64,000 bases of DNA, from assembly GCF_021129215.1 (NCBI RefSeq), contig NZ_JAJOLP010000001.1, forward strand, positions 3,286,001 through 3,350,000. The letters are read 5' to 3'. Shown here in pieces: positions 37,864 through 46,810 of this stretch (its first letter is position 1; each line of letters opens with the position of its first letter). The stretch comes from Agromyces sp. S2-1-8 (GTDB lineage: Bacteria > Actinomycetota > Actinomycetes > Actinomycetales > Microbacteriaceae). A program made the translations under genes and the position numbers. The notes beneath the pieces were generated by a model. The model was not told where the DNA came from. It did not search any database and saw only the letters and a list, made by a program, of their open reading frames with translations.

Positions 37864-40413
37864 TCAGTACTTCACGACACCGCCCGTGCTCGTCCAGCGC
37901 AGCCGGACCTTCGCGAACTCCTGCTCGAGCACTCCACCGGTCTTCGACACCGTGCTGTTCTTCGGGTAGCCGAAGGCCTCGGTCCCACCGTTCTGGAAGT
38001 AGTACTCGCCGATCGGGCGTGCGATCCGGTCGATCCCCGACGACGGCGACCAGATGAGCCATCCCTTCTGGAACTCCTGGCTCAGGCCGCCGCCCGGCTC
38101 CTTGCGCTGCGGCGCGACCGGATAGCCGAGCACGCCGTCGGGGCCGCCGAGCGCGGAATAGGAGGTCGCGATGACCCCGCTCGTCGTCTGGTACCCCGAC
38201 GCCTCGGACCAGTAGAGCGAGGCGTTCACGAACCGCTGCCCGTAGCCTCCCTTGAACCCGAGGGTGCTCCCGAGGGGATGTCCGAGGGAACCGCTGACTC
38301 CGCCACGGCGGAGGTACTCGGTGTTGAGCGTGCTGCGCACGTAATGGATGCTGTACTTCGGCGAGTAGTACAGGCCGCCGCCGGTGAACTGCTGGCTGAG
38401 ACCGCTGCCCGGCTCCGACTTCTGCGCCGCAGTCGGATAGCCGAGCACACCGCCACCACCGCCGAGCTTCCAATGCGACGTGCCGAGCACGCCGGTCGTG
38501 GTTCCGACGCCCTTCGAGGAGACGTACACCCAGGCTTTGCTGAACCACTGGCCGAATCCGCCGTCGGCGTACGACTTCGTGCTGTCGCGCGGAATGCCGT
38601 ACTTCCCGGTCAGCCCGCCCGCCTTGACGTAGGCCGCGTTCATCGTGTTGAGGACGTAGTGGATGCCGTACGACGAGGAGTAGTAGAGCAGACCCTTCTG
38701 GAAGGTCTGGGTCGTCCATCCGTTCGCCGCGGTCTTCGGCGTCGACACCGGGAACCCGAGGAGGCCCGAAGGTCCCTTCAGCGCCGCATACGACTTCCCG
38801 ATCGCCCCCCAGCTGCGCACGAAGCCCGTGTCGGGCCCCCAGTACAGCCATCCCTTCTGGAACTGCTGGCCGAGGCCGCTGCCGTAGGTCTTCGTGCTGT
38901 CGACGGGTGCGCCGAGCGCCCCGGTGACCCCGCCGGCAAGCGCGTATCCGGCCTGCATCTTCGTCAGGACGTAGTGGACTCCCCCGCTCGGCGAGTAGTA
39001 CAGCACGCCCTTCTGGAAGGCTTGGCTGACCCATCCGTCGCCCGCGGACTTCTGCGCGGCGATCGGGTAGCCGAGAATGCCCGCCGGGCCCTTGAGCGCC
39101 TGGTACGACTTCGCGATGGCGCCGGACACACGATGGATGCTCGTCGTCGGCGACGTGTACAACCAGCCGTACTGGAACTGCTGGCCGAAGCCGCCGTTCG
39201 GGCCGGCGATGGCACTGTAGACCGGGAAGCCGAGCACTCCCGACGGGCCCTTCAGCGTGGTGTACGACGTGAGGATCTTGCCGGAGACGATGTGGATCTT
39301 CGTCGTCGGCGAGTAATAGAGCGAGCCCTTCTGGAACCGCTGGCTCGCCCCTGAGAGCGGTTCGCTCTTCGGGTTCGAGAGCGGGTAGCCGAGCACGCCG
39401 GTGGGCCCCTTCAGCGTGATGTACGACCTGCCGACGGTGCCCGCCGTGCGGAAGGCGCCCGTCGTCGAGTGCCAGTAGGCCCATCCGCGCTGGAATTCCT
39501 GCCCCGCGCCGCCGTCGGCATAGTGCACGGGCTTGTCCGTCGCCGGCCCCAGGATGCCCGTGGCGCCACCGGTCGAGTTGTAGAGGGAGAGCAGGTTCGG
39601 ATCGACGGTGTAGCCCCCGGTCGAGCCGAACCAGTCGGTGAACATGCGCCAGAAGTTCCGGTTGCCGTAGCTCGAGCAACCGTCGCCGGTCCCGTACAGG
39701 TTCTGCAGCGCCGCGGCATTCGGTCGATACGGCGTGTACAGGTAGAGGCCGGCGGTCGCCTGGTTCTGGATGTAGACCTGCGACGTACCGCACGCGGAGT
39801 TCGGGTGCCACTGGATCGTGTTGTACCGGCCGGCCCGGTATGCGCGATCGGGTCGGGCGCGGTACTTCTTGAACTGCCAGGCGGCGTTGTAGAGCTGGTT
39901 GAAGAACCCGTAGTAGTTGATGTCGCAGTCCGCCGTATCGGGACAGCCGTAGCCCGTCGCGGACCGGTACTGCCTCGAGGTCGGCCACGTGTCGGTGACG
40001 AGCCCCTGCTCCTTCTCGAGCAGGACGAGCAGGCTCTGCGGGTTGATGCCGCATGCGCGCGCCACCTTGTAGATGATGAGCGCGGCGGTCTCGTTCGCCT
40101 GACCGGCGTATGCCGAGCAGCCCTCGCTCCGCGCCGGCTGAGACGTCGTCGTCTGCCGATAGCTCTTCAGGCACACGTACCCCGACCGGCAGGTCGGCAC
40201 CTTCGCGTTGAGGAAGGACTGGATCTGCGCCGCCGTCATCGTGCCGCTGTTGTAGAACACGGCGTCGCTGATGATCATGCCCGGATTGAACGCGGAGCCG
40301 ACCGCGGCCGTCGCGGGCGCCTCATCGGCGATGCCGTCGGCCGTGGCCAAACCGACGGCCAGAACCAGTGCCGTGACGACCGCGAGCATCCGCCGCTTCA
40401 ACCCTGTACGCAT
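37864..40413 (-). CDS. Secreted LGFP-repeat cell-wall protein with N-terminal muralytic-like domain
   Basis: 849 residues. Residues 1 to about 37 are a Sec signal (basic start, hydrophobic core, ATA-A end). Residues about 40-260 form a cysteine-rich domain with IIYKVARACGINPQSLLVLL followed by EKEQGL, which resembles lysozyme-fold enzymes with a catalytic Glu; this is a guess. From about residue 275 to the end I count eleven LGFP-type repeats of about 50 residues, each with a G-x-L-G-x-P core (GVLGYPLS, GVLGFPVY, GILGYPIA and so on) and Q-x-F-Q-x-G-x-L/x-Y-Y. LGFP repeats occur in wall-anchored corynebacterial proteins. It is convergent with 35873-37822. TAGCAT (40457-40452) is a candidate -10. 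Confidence 0.87.
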   Translation of the reverse strand: MRTGLKRRMLAVVTALVLAVGLATADGIADEAPATAAVGSAFNPGMIISDAVFYNSGTMTAAQIQSFLNAKVPTCRSGYVCLKSYRQTTTSQPARSEGCSAYAGQANETAALIIYKVARACGINPQSLLVLLEKEQGLVTDTWPTSRQYRSATGYGCPDTADCDINYYGFFNQLYNAAWQFKKYRARPDRAYRAGRYNTIQWHPNSACGTSQVYIQNQATAGLYLYTPYRPNAAALQNLYGTGDGCSSYGNRNFWRMFTDWFGSTGGYTVDPNLLSLYNSTGGATGILGPATDKPVHYADGGAGQEFQRGWAYWHSTTGAFRTAGTVGRSYITLKGPTGVLGYPLSNPKSEPLSGASQRFQKGSLYYSPTTKIHIVSGKILTSYTTLKGPSGVLGFPVYSAIAGPNGGFGQQFQYGWLYTSPTTSIHRVSGAIAKSYQALKGPAGILGYPIAAQKSAGDGWVSQAFQKGVLYYSPSGGVHYVLTKMQAGYALAGGVTGALGAPVDSTKTYGSGLGQQFQKGWLYWGPDTGFVRSWGAIGKSYAALKGPSGLLGFPVSTPKTAANGWTTQTFQKGLLYYSSSYGIHYVLNTMNAAYVKAGGLTGKYGIPRDSTKSYADGGFGQWFSKAWVYVSSKGVGTTTGVLGTSHWKLGGGGGVLGYPTAAQKSEPGSGLSQQFTGGGLYYSPKYSIHYVRSTLNTEYLRRGGVSGSLGHPLGSTLGFKGGYGQRFVNASLYWSEASGYQTTSGVIATSYSALGGPDGVLGYPVAPQRKEPGGGLSQEFQKGWLIWSPSSGIDRIARPIGEYYFQNGGTEAFGYPKNSTVSKTGGVLEQEFAKVRLRWTSTGGVVKY

Positions 40414-40451
40414 CTTCCGAACCGTCCCGCCCCCGAACTCCGGTCCCGCCC

Positions 40452-40457
40452 ATGCTA
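40452..40457 (-). promoter_or_regulatory. -10 element for the LGFP-repeat gene
   Basis: TAGCAT on the minus strand about 40 nt before ATG 40413, in the 134-bp gap 40414-40547. No -35 match. Confidence 0.35.
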
Positions 40458-40547
40458 TCCATCAGGGCGCTCGAACGGGAGATGCGGGGTTCTCGCGCGC
40501 GTCGGACTCACCGACACGACGGCACCGGCGTGCCTGCGCACGGCCGT

Positions 40548-41381
40548 TCAGTCCGTGCTGCCGCCGCCCGCGATCAGCCGCCGGTAGGCGACCTTGCGAA
40601 CTCGCTCGGGCACGAACCGGTACGCCCCGCGCACGGTCACGTTGCGCAGGTACTCCCAGCGGCTGGTGAACCGGATCCGACGCAGCGCCCGCTGCAGCTC
40701 GAGCTCGCTGCGCCACTGCGCGCGTCCACCGCGGCGCGCGTACGCGCCCGCGCCCACGCGGTACATCACGAGGGGCTCCGCCAGGTTCTCGACCGAGGCC
40801 CCGGCGTGGATCATCCTCGCGAACAGCCAGTAGTCCTCCATGAGCCCCAGCGGCTGGTAGCCGCCCGCGCGTTCGACTGCGGCGCGCCGGTACATGACGG
40901 TGGGGTGGCTGAACGGGTCGTGGAAGCGTGCGTAGCGCGAGATCTCGTCGTGGCCCGTGCGAGGGGTGCGTCGGGCGACGATCGCCCCGCCGTCGTCGAG
41001 GAACTCGAACATGCCGGTGCCGACGAGGTCGACGCCGCCCTCGATCACGGGCAGCTGCCGTGCGAACCGCTCGGGCAGCGAGATGTCGTCCGCGTCCATG
41101 CGGGCGACGATCTCGTGCTCGCAGCGCCCGAGGCCGGCCTCCAGAGCGCGCGCGAGCCCGACGTTCTCGTCGATGACGTGGCGCGTGACGGGCACGGGGC
41201 TCTCGGCGACGACGCGGTCGATGGCGGCCGCGAGGTCGTCGCCGACGGGGCCGTCCTGCACGAGCACGACCTGCGCCGGCCGGGCGGTCTGGTCGCCGAC
41301 GCTCGAGGTGAAGGCCTTCGCGAAATGCGTGGCGTCGTCGCCGCGGTACACGGGCATGAGCAGCGAGAAGGGCGTGCTCAC
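40548..41381 (-). CDS. Family 2 glycosyltransferase
   Basis: 277 residues, a GT-A domain with FSLLMPVYRGDDATHFAKAF, LVQDGPVGDDL, NVGLARALEAGL, metal-binding ARMDADDISLPERF (about residue 92) and an acceptor region with HPTVMYRRAAVERAGGYQ then EDYWLFARM (catalytic ED). It is cytoplasmic, and the donor is not known. GTG 41381 overlaps the stop of the upstream GT2 (GTGA), so they form a pair. Confidence 0.86.
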   Translation of the reverse strand: MSTPFSLLMPVYRGDDATHFAKAFTSSVGDQTARPAQVVLVQDGPVGDDLAAAIDRVVAESPVPVTRHVIDENVGLARALEAGLGRCEHEIVARMDADDISLPERFARQLPVIEGGVDLVGTGMFEFLDDGGAIVARRTPRTGHDEISRYARFHDPFSHPTVMYRRAAVERAGGYQPLGLMEDYWLFARMIHAGASVENLAEPLVMYRVGAGAYARRGGRAQWRSELELQRALRRIRFTSRWEYLRNVTVRGAYRFVPERVRKVAYRRLIAGGGSTD

Positions 41382-42328
41382 GTCGGTTCCACCAGGCGCA
41401 CCGCGTCGCTCGCGCGGCCGAGCCCGTCGAGCGCCATCGCGTTCGGCCGCGGCCGAGTGCGCGTGCCGTCGCGATAGCCGCGCCGCCAGCCGTCGCGCAG
41501 GGTCGTGCGGTCGCTCGACCGTACGACCGTGCGAACCCACCGGCGCACGCTCGAGGCGCCGTAGAGGAGCTTCTCACCCCTCGACAGGCTCGCGGAGCGG
41601 CGGAACATCCAGAGCTTGTTGCGCACCTCGTAGTAGAAGCGGGGCCCGGGATCGGCGTCGGTCGCGCCGAGCACCTTCGTCTTGTGCACGACCACGGATG
41701 CGGGCACGTGCACGCCCCGCCGGCCGCGCAACGCCCGGGTCGAGTACTCGAAGTCGTCGTTCCAGATGAAGTAGTCGGCGATCGGCAGGCCGACCTCGCG
41801 CACGACGTCCGCTCGCACGAGCATCGAGACGAACGAGGTGCTGCGAATCGGGATGCCTCCGCGGCGAGCCGCGGCGATGCGCTCGTCGCGAGCCACGAAC
41901 GGCTTCTCCCGCGGTGTGTTCATCGGGTGCTCGGTACCGTCGTGCCAGACGACGCGGGAGCCCGCGACGACGAGGTCGGTGCCGTCGACGGCGGCGAGCA
42001 GCTCGGCGAGCGACGACGCGGTCGGCACGGTGTCGTCGTCCATGAGCCAGAGCCAGTCGGGTTCGTGGTCGGCGAGGGCGACGGCCATGCCCGCGGCGAA
42101 CCCCCCGGCCCCGCCCGTGTTGCGCGGCAGCGAGACGAGGTCGACGAGCTCGCCTGCGGCACGCGCCACGTCGGCCGAGTCGTCGGTCGAGGCGTTGTCG
42201 ACCACGACGACCTTCGCGAGCGCGGCGTGCTGCGTCGCGAGCGCGGCGAGCACCTCGGTCAGGAGGGCTGCGCGGTTGTAGGCGACGACGACGGCGACGA
42301 CGCGCGGTGGCACAGGTGACGGACTCAT
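41378..42328 (-). CDS. Family 2 glycosyltransferase, GlfT/rhamnosyltransferase-like
   Basis: 316 residues. It has AVVVAYNRAALLTEVLAAL, VVDNASTDDSADVA, PRNTGGAGGFAAGM, LMDDDTVP (metal-binding DDD at about residue 95) and an acceptor-side FIWNDDFEYSTRAL. The GGAGGF plus WNDD combination is shared with galactofuranosyl- and rhamnosyltransferases, so it could be the priming galactofuranosyl transferase matching the polymerising enzyme at 13679. That is inference; rhamnose is the alternative. ATG 42328 has GAGAG upstream. Divergent from 42472. Confidence 0.84.
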   Translation of the reverse strand: MSPSPVPPRVVAVVVAYNRAALLTEVLAALATQHAALAKVVVVDNASTDDSADVARAAGELVDLVSLPRNTGGAGGFAAGMAVALADHEPDWLWLMDDDTVPTASSLAELLAAVDGTDLVVAGSRVVWHDGTEHPMNTPREKPFVARDERIAAARRGGIPIRSTSFVSMLVRADVVREVGLPIADYFIWNDDFEYSTRALRGRRGVHVPASVVVHKTKVLGATDADPGPRFYYEVRNKLWMFRRSASLSRGEKLLYGASSVRRWVRTVVRSSDRTTLRDGWRRGYRDGTRTRPRPNAMALDGLGRASDAVRLVEPT

Positions 42329-42433
42329 CGACTCTCGCTGATCTCGGGATTGCTCCCCACTATCTTGCCCTGTCCCCGACGTCGGACTTTCCACAGCACG
42401 GGGCTCTCGCCGGATTCCCGGGTAGCGGCGCGA

Positions 42434-42439
42434 TAGATT
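42434..42439 (+). promoter_or_regulatory. -10 element for the GT4 gene at 42472
   Basis: TAGATT, about 33 nt before ATG 42472, which has a strong ribosome site (GAAGGAGGGG at 42461-42470). It lies in the 143-bp divergent gap 42329-42471. Confidence 0.4.
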
Positions 42440-42471
42440 GGAGGGTCGCCTGTGACGCTCGAAGGAGGGGC

Positions 42472-43611
42472 ATGCCCACGACGCTTCGGATGATCGTCGA
42501 CCAAGTGGTCGCGCCGGTTCCCGGCGCAATCGGCCGGTACACCGAGGCGCTGACCGAGTCGCTCATCGCCTCGGCGCCCTCCGGCTGCCAGGTCGAGGGC
42601 ATCGTCTCGTCATCGCTCCCCGACGACTACGACCGCCTGCTCGCCCGGTTCCCGGGCCTGTCCGGGCTCTACAAGACGAGCCTCGCGCGCCGCGAGCTCG
42701 CAGCCGCCTGGCAGTTCGGCCTGACCACGTCGCCCGGCGGCGGCATGGTGCACGCCCCCGGTCTCTTCGCCCCGCTGCGGCGACACGACCGCTCGAGCGG
42801 AGACCAGACGGTCGTGACGGTGCACGACCTCCTCGCGTGGACCCACCCCGAGTCGCTCACCGCGACCACGGTCTCGTGGCACAAGGGCATGCTCAAGCGG
42901 GCCCGCAAGCACGCCGACGCGGTCGTCGTGCCGACCCATGCGCTCGCCGAGCGGCTCGCGATGGTCGCCGACTTCGGCGACCGCGTCCGGGTCATCGGCA
43001 CGGCACCGCGGCTCGGCCTGAAGATGCCTCGCGACGCGGCGGACCGGGCCGCCCGGTTCGCACTGCCCCGCGACTACCTCGTGACGAGCGGGTCGCTCGA
43101 CCCCCGCAGCGGGGTCGTCGACCTGCTCGCGGCGCTCGGCCGTCAGGGCGCCCCCGACGTGCCGCTCGTGGTGCTCGGTCCCGAGAACTGGGGCGAGCTG
43201 CACCTCGCGGCGGTCGCCGAAGAGGCCGGCGTCGCGCCCGGGCGGGTACGGGCGCTCGAGCTCGCCGATCCGGCCGACCTGGCGACCGTGCTCTCCGGGG
43301 CGACCGCGTACGTCGCGCCGAGCCACGATGAGGGAGCGGGCACGTCCCTCATCGAGGCGTTCCACCTCGGCGTGCCCGTCGTCCACTCCGACACGCCCGC
43401 GTACGTCGAGATCTCGGCCGACGCCGGTCGTGCGGTCGAGATCGGCGACGGGGGTGCCGGGTACGCCGAGCGGCTCGCCGGCGCCATCGCCGACGTCGTC
43501 GGCGACGCGGACCTCGCCGAACGGCTCTCGGTCGCCGGCACCGACCGCGCGCACGCGTTCAGCTGGCGCGACTCCGCCGAGCGCGTCTGGGCGCTGCACG
43601 CCGAGATCTGA
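42472..43611 (+). CDS. GT4 glycosyltransferase, mannosyl/rhamnosyl type
   Basis: 379 residues in a GT-B fold. Domain 1: VDQVVAPVPGAIGRYTEAL with the acceptor glycine loop, TVHDLLAWTHPE and ADAVVVPTHALAERL. Domain 2: YLVTSGSLDPRSGVVDLLAAL and the donor site SHDEGAGTSLIEAFHLGVPVV, in which E and E are seven apart (the EX7E motif, about residues 286-293). The pattern is that of GT4 mannosyl- or rhamnosyltransferases. ATG 42472 is secure thanks to GAAGGAGGGG. It ends 51 bp before the convergent LCP gene. Confidence 0.86.
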   Translation: MPTTLRMIVDQVVAPVPGAIGRYTEALTESLIASAPSGCQVEGIVSSSLPDDYDRLLARFPGLSGLYKTSLARRELAAAWQFGLTTSPGGGMVHAPGLFAPLRRHDRSSGDQTVVTVHDLLAWTHPESLTATTVSWHKGMLKRARKHADAVVVPTHALAERLAMVADFGDRVRVIGTAPRLGLKMPRDAADRAARFALPRDYLVTSGSLDPRSGVVDLLAALGRQGAPDVPLVVLGPENWGELHLAAVAEEAGVAPGRVRALELADPADLATVLSGATAYVAPSHDEGAGTSLIEAFHLGVPVVHSDTPAYVEISADAGRAVEIGDGGAGYAERLAGAIADVVGDADLAERLSVAGTDRAHAFSWRDSAERVWALHAEI

Positions 43612-43647
43612 GCGGCGCGCGCCGAGGCATCCGAGATGCCGGCGGCC

Positions 43648-43663
43648 GGGCGGAGGCCCGCCC
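43648..43663. terminator. Candidate terminator between GT4 and LCP genes
   Basis: GGGCGG (43648-43653) and CCGCCC (43658-43663) form a 6-bp GC hairpin with a 4-nt loop in the convergent gap 43612-43662. No T-run; moderate support. Confidence 0.35.
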
Positions 43664-45036
43664 TACTCGGCCGGCTCCTCGGTCGCCGGCGGCACGACCG
43701 CGTCGTGCACGAGCTGCCGGATGTACTCGTAGTCGGGGTCGGTCGGGTCGATGTCGTTCTCGGGTGTGAGCTCCACGTGACCCATCGGCAGCTCCTTGGT
43801 CTTCATGCCGAGGTTCACGAAGTACCCGAGCATCGACTGCGGCACGTCGGTCTTCACCGTGTCGGCACCGGCCGACGCGACCTCCTGGAACTTCGCGAGC
43901 ACGTTCGTCGGGGTGAACTGGCGCAGGATCGCCTCCTGCAGCACGCGCTGGCGCGCCATCCGCTCGTAGTCGCCGCCGGCCACCCCGTAGCGCGCCCGGC
44001 CGTACCAGAGCGCGTGATAGCCGTCGAGATGCTGCTGCCCCGGCTCGATCCAGCCGTCGACCCCGTTGTTGTCCTCGTCGCCGCCGATCGGGATGCGCGT
44101 CTCGACGTCGATGTCGACACCGCCGAGCGCGTTGATGAGCGCCTCGAAGCCCTGCATGTCGATGAGCGCGTAGTACTGGATGTCGAGCCCCGTGATGCCC
44201 TCGGCCGCGTCGCGCATGCCCTCGATGCCCGGCTCCGACCCCTCGGCCACGGCGTTCGGATACATCTCGGGGCTCTTGAGCTCCACCTCGGTGTAGACCG
44301 AGTTGAGCTGGCAGACGTCGACCTCGCAGCCGTCGATCGCGCCGTAGCCCTCGGGATAGACGTCGGCGAGCGGCGACCCCTCGGGGAACGGGAAGTACTC
44401 GAGGTCGCGCGGCAGACCGATCGTGACGGCCGCGCCGGTCTCGGCGTCGATCGACACGACCGACATGCTGTCGGGGCGCATGCCCTCGCGGTCGGGTCCG
44501 GAGTCGCCGCCGAGCAGCAGGATGTTGTAGCGGCCGTTCTCGTCGGGCGGCTCGGTGGGGCCGGCGACGAACATCGACGAGATCAGTCCGCTCGCGGTGA
44601 TCGAGAGGTACGCGCCGTAGGCCGCGCCGCCCGAGAGGAAGACCATGACGAGCGTCGTCAGCCCCGCGATCCAGCCGCGAGCGGAGGGCGCCGTCTTCAC
44701 GATGCGCACGAGCCGGAGCGTGTCGAGGGTCAACACCACCCAGAGCACGCCGTAGAAGAGGAGCGCGAGCGCGACGAGCCACAGGCTCCACGTCGTCGTG
44801 AACAGCGTGAACAGCGCCGAACGCCAGAAGAACCAGGCGACGAGCGCGAGGATCGCGAGCGCCCAGAGCACGAGGGTGGCGCCGAGCCCGAAGCGGCCGA
44901 GTCGACGATTGCCCGCGAGCACCTGCGGTGCGCCCGGGATGAGGAAGTTGAGGACGACGAGCCACCAGCCGCGGCGGGTCATCACGGTGCGCGACGCGAC
45001 ATCCGGGTACCGGATGGGGCTTGCTGCCACGCTCAT
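43663..45036 (-). CDS. LytR-CpsA-Psr (LCP) glycopolymer ligase
   Basis: 457 residues. Unusually for the family, the N-terminus has about four membrane helices (residues 20-150) instead of one. The extracellular LCP domain (about residues 170-420) begins [20 protein letters not shown], whose Asp and Arg bind the polyprenyl-pyrophosphate, continues with IGLPRDLEY and ends with [18 protein letters not shown], carrying the conserved catalytic arginines. LCP proteins transfer teichoic acids and other glycopolymers from the lipid carrier to peptidoglycan, the final step for this locus. ATG 45036 overlaps the stop of purE, so it is translated from the purE transcript. Confidence 0.93.
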   Translation of the reverse strand: MSVAASPIRYPDVASRTVMTRRGWWLVVLNFLIPGAPQVLAGNRRLGRFGLGATLVLWALAILALVAWFFWRSALFTLFTTTWSLWLVALALLFYGVLWVVLTLDTLRLVRIVKTAPSARGWIAGLTTLVMVFLSGGAAYGAYLSITASGLISSMFVAGPTEPPDENGRYNILLLGGDSGPDREGMRPDSMSVVSIDAETGAAVTIGLPRDLEYFPFPEGSPLADVYPEGYGAIDGCEVDVCQLNSVYTEVELKSPEMYPNAVAEGSEPGIEGMRDAAEGITGLDIQYYALIDMQGFEALINALGGVDIDVETRIPIGGDEDNNGVDGWIEPGQQHLDGYHALWYGRARYGVAGGDYERMARQRVLQEAILRQFTPTNVLAKFQEVASAGADTVKTDVPQSMLGYFVNLGMKTKELPMGHVELTPENDIDPTDPDYEYIRQLVHDAVVPPATEEPAE

Positions 45037-45539
45037 CGCGTCTGCTTCAGCCGTTCGTTCTTCTGCTCGACGAGCGCCGCGAGGTCGCGGGCGTAGGTGT
45101 CGAGGGCCGCTCGCAGGGCGGGGTCGGACGCGCCGAGCACGCGCACGGCGTAGAGGCCGGCGTTCTTGGCCCCGCCGATCGCCATGGTCGCGACGGGGAT
45201 GCCTCCTGGCATCTGCACGATCGACAGCAGCGAGTCGAGGCCGTCGAGCTTCGCCAGCGGCACGGGCACCCCGATGACCGGCAGCGTCGTGACCGAGGCG
45301 AGCATGCCCGGCAGGTGAGCTGCGCCGCCTGCGCCGGCGATGATGACCTTGAGGCCGCGCGCGGCCGCCTGCTTGCCGTAGTCGATCATCTTCTCGGGCG
45401 TGCGGTGCGCCGAGACGACCTCGACCTCGTGGGCGATGCCGAACTCGTCGAGCACGGCGGAGGCGTCGCGCATGACGCTCCAGTCGGAGTCCGACCCCAT
45501 CACGACGCCGACGAGCGGGCTGGTGTTCGTCTCAGTCAC
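45033..45539 (-). CDS. purE: N5-carboxyaminoimidazole ribonucleotide mutase
   Basis: 168 residues, the size of class I Pur[16 protein letters not shown] (substrate-binding loop), [10 protein letters not shown] (catalytic His) and [15 protein letters not shown] are diagnostic. It converts N5-CAIR to CAIR in purine synthesis, after PurK. GTG 45539 lies 7 nt after TACACT (45552-45547), so it is probably transcribed leaderless from its own promoter although purK ends only 60 bp upstream. It overlaps the LCP gene downstream. Confidence 0.97.
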   Translation of the reverse strand: MTETNTSPLVGVVMGSDSDWSVMRDASAVLDEFGIAHEVEVVSAHRTPEKMIDYGKQAAARGLKVIIAGAGGAAHLPGMLASVTTLPVIGVPVPLAKLDGLDSLLSIVQMPGGIPVATMAIGGAKNAGLYAVRVLGASDPALRAALDTYARDLAALVEQKNERLKQTR

Positions 45540-45546
45540 TTGATCG

Positions 45547-45552
45547 AGTGTA
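45547..45552 (-). promoter_or_regulatory. -10 element for leaderless purE
   Basis: TACACT, minus strand, 7 nt before GTG 45539, in the 60-bp gap between purK and purE. Confidence 0.45.
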
Positions 45553-45599
45553 CGGCCGGGCGCTGGGAGAACCCCGCAACGCCCCACCGCGGGTCGACG

Positions 45600-46751
45600 T
45601 CAGTCTTGGAAGAATGCCGCCGCCGCCCGCGCCTCGTAGACGACGGCGTCGAGGTCGTCGCCCGTCGCGGTGACGTGGCCGATCTTGCGGCCGGGGCGCG
45701 GCGCCTTGCCGTAGTTGTGCACCTTCACCGTCGGGTGCCCTGCGAGCGCCTCGGCGTAGCGGTCGGTGAGCGAGCCCTCGGCGGGACCTCCGAGCACGTT
45801 GACCATGACCGACCACTCGTCGCGTGTGCCGGTGGCGCCGAGCGGCAGGTCGAGCACCGCGCGCAGGTGCTGCTCGAACTGTCCGGTCGTCGCCCCGTCC
45901 ATCGACCAGTGCCCGCTGTTGTGCGGGCGCATCGCGAGCTCGTTCACGAGGATGCGGTCGTCGGTCGTCTCGAAGAGCTCGACGGCGAGCACGCCCGTGA
46001 CGCCGAGTCCCTCGGCGATCGTGACGGCCACGTCGGCCGCGACCTCCGCGAGCCGCCCGGCCGAGCGCGGCGCGGGGGCGATCACCTCGCTGCAGACCCC
46101 GCCGACCTGGACGGTCTCGACCACGGGCCAGGCCGCGATCTCACCGCTCGGCCGCCTCGCGACGAGCTGTGCGAGCTCGCGGCGGAAGTCGACGAGCTCC
46201 TCGACGAGGAGCGCACCCTGCCGGCCGTCCTCGACGATGGTGGAGAACCACTCGGCGACCTCGCCGGCACTGCGCACGACCTTGACGCCCTTGCCGTCGT
46301 AGCCGCCCCGCGGCGTCTTCACGACGGCGGCGCCGCCGTGGTCGGCGATGAACGCGTCGAGCTCGTCGGCCGTCTCGATGCGCGCCCAGTCGGGCACCGG
46401 GAGGCCCAGCTCGGAGAGCCGCTCGCGCATGAGCAGCTTGTCCTGCGCGAAGCGCAGCGCGTCGGGGCCGGGGCGCACCGGGACACCGGCGTCGACCATC
46501 GCGCGGAGCACGTCCTGCGGCACATGCTCGTGGTCGAACGTGATCACGTCGACCTCGCTCGCGAACTCGAGCACGGTGGCCGTGTCGGTGTAGTCGCCGA
46601 CCCGGTCGGCGGCGAGCTCGGCCGACATGCCCTCCTGCTCGGCGAGCACCCGGAGTTCGACGCCGAGCTCGATCGCCGCGGGAATCATCATTCGGGCCAG
46701 CTGTCCGCCGCCGATCACACCGACCCGCACTCCGTGCACCCCTGTTCTCAT
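45600..46751 (-). CDS. purK: 5-(carboxyamino)imidazole ribonucleotide synthase
   Basis: 383 residues. The preATP-grasp N-terminus has VGVIGGGQLARMMIPAAIELG; the ATP-grasp core has KTPRGGYDGKGVKVV and LLVEELVDFRRELAQLVAR, and the end includes NELAMRPHNSGHWSMDGATTGQFEQH, which carries the metal and substrate residues. It makes N5-CAIR from AIR, ATP and bicarbonate, feeding PurE. ATG 46751 is used; the GTG in frame 12 nt inside is possible. TAGACT at 46786-46781 is a likely -10, divergent from the GtrA promoter. Confidence 0.96.
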   Translation of the reverse strand: MRTGVHGVRVGVIGGGQLARMMIPAAIELGVELRVLAEQEGMSAELAADRVGDYTDTATVLEFASEVDVITFDHEHVPQDVLRAMVDAGVPVRPGPDALRFAQDKLLMRERLSELGLPVPDWARIETADELDAFIADHGGAAVVKTPRGGYDGKGVKVVRSAGEVAEWFSTIVEDGRQGALLVEELVDFRRELAQLVARRPSGEIAAWPVVETVQVGGVCSEVIAPAPRSAGRLAEVAADVAVTIAEGLGVTGVLAVELFETTDDRILVNELAMRPHNSGHWSMDGATTGQFEQHLRAVLDLPLGATGTRDEWSVMVNVLGGPAEGSLTDRYAEALAGHPTVKVHNYGKAPRPGRKIGHVTATGDDLDAVVYEARAAAAFFQD

Positions 46752-46780
46752 CGCAGTGGCGCCCGGCCGACGCCCAGTTC

Positions 46781-46804
46781 AGTCTACGGGTCGGGGAATA
46801 TGAT
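46781..46804. promoter_or_regulatory. Divergent promoter region, purK / GtrA gene
   Basis: TAGACT (46786-46781, minus) for purK and TATGAT (46799-46804, plus) 6 nt before GTG 46811 of the GtrA gene. The second implies a leaderless mRNA. Confidence 0.45.
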
Positions 46805-46810
46805 GTGGCG

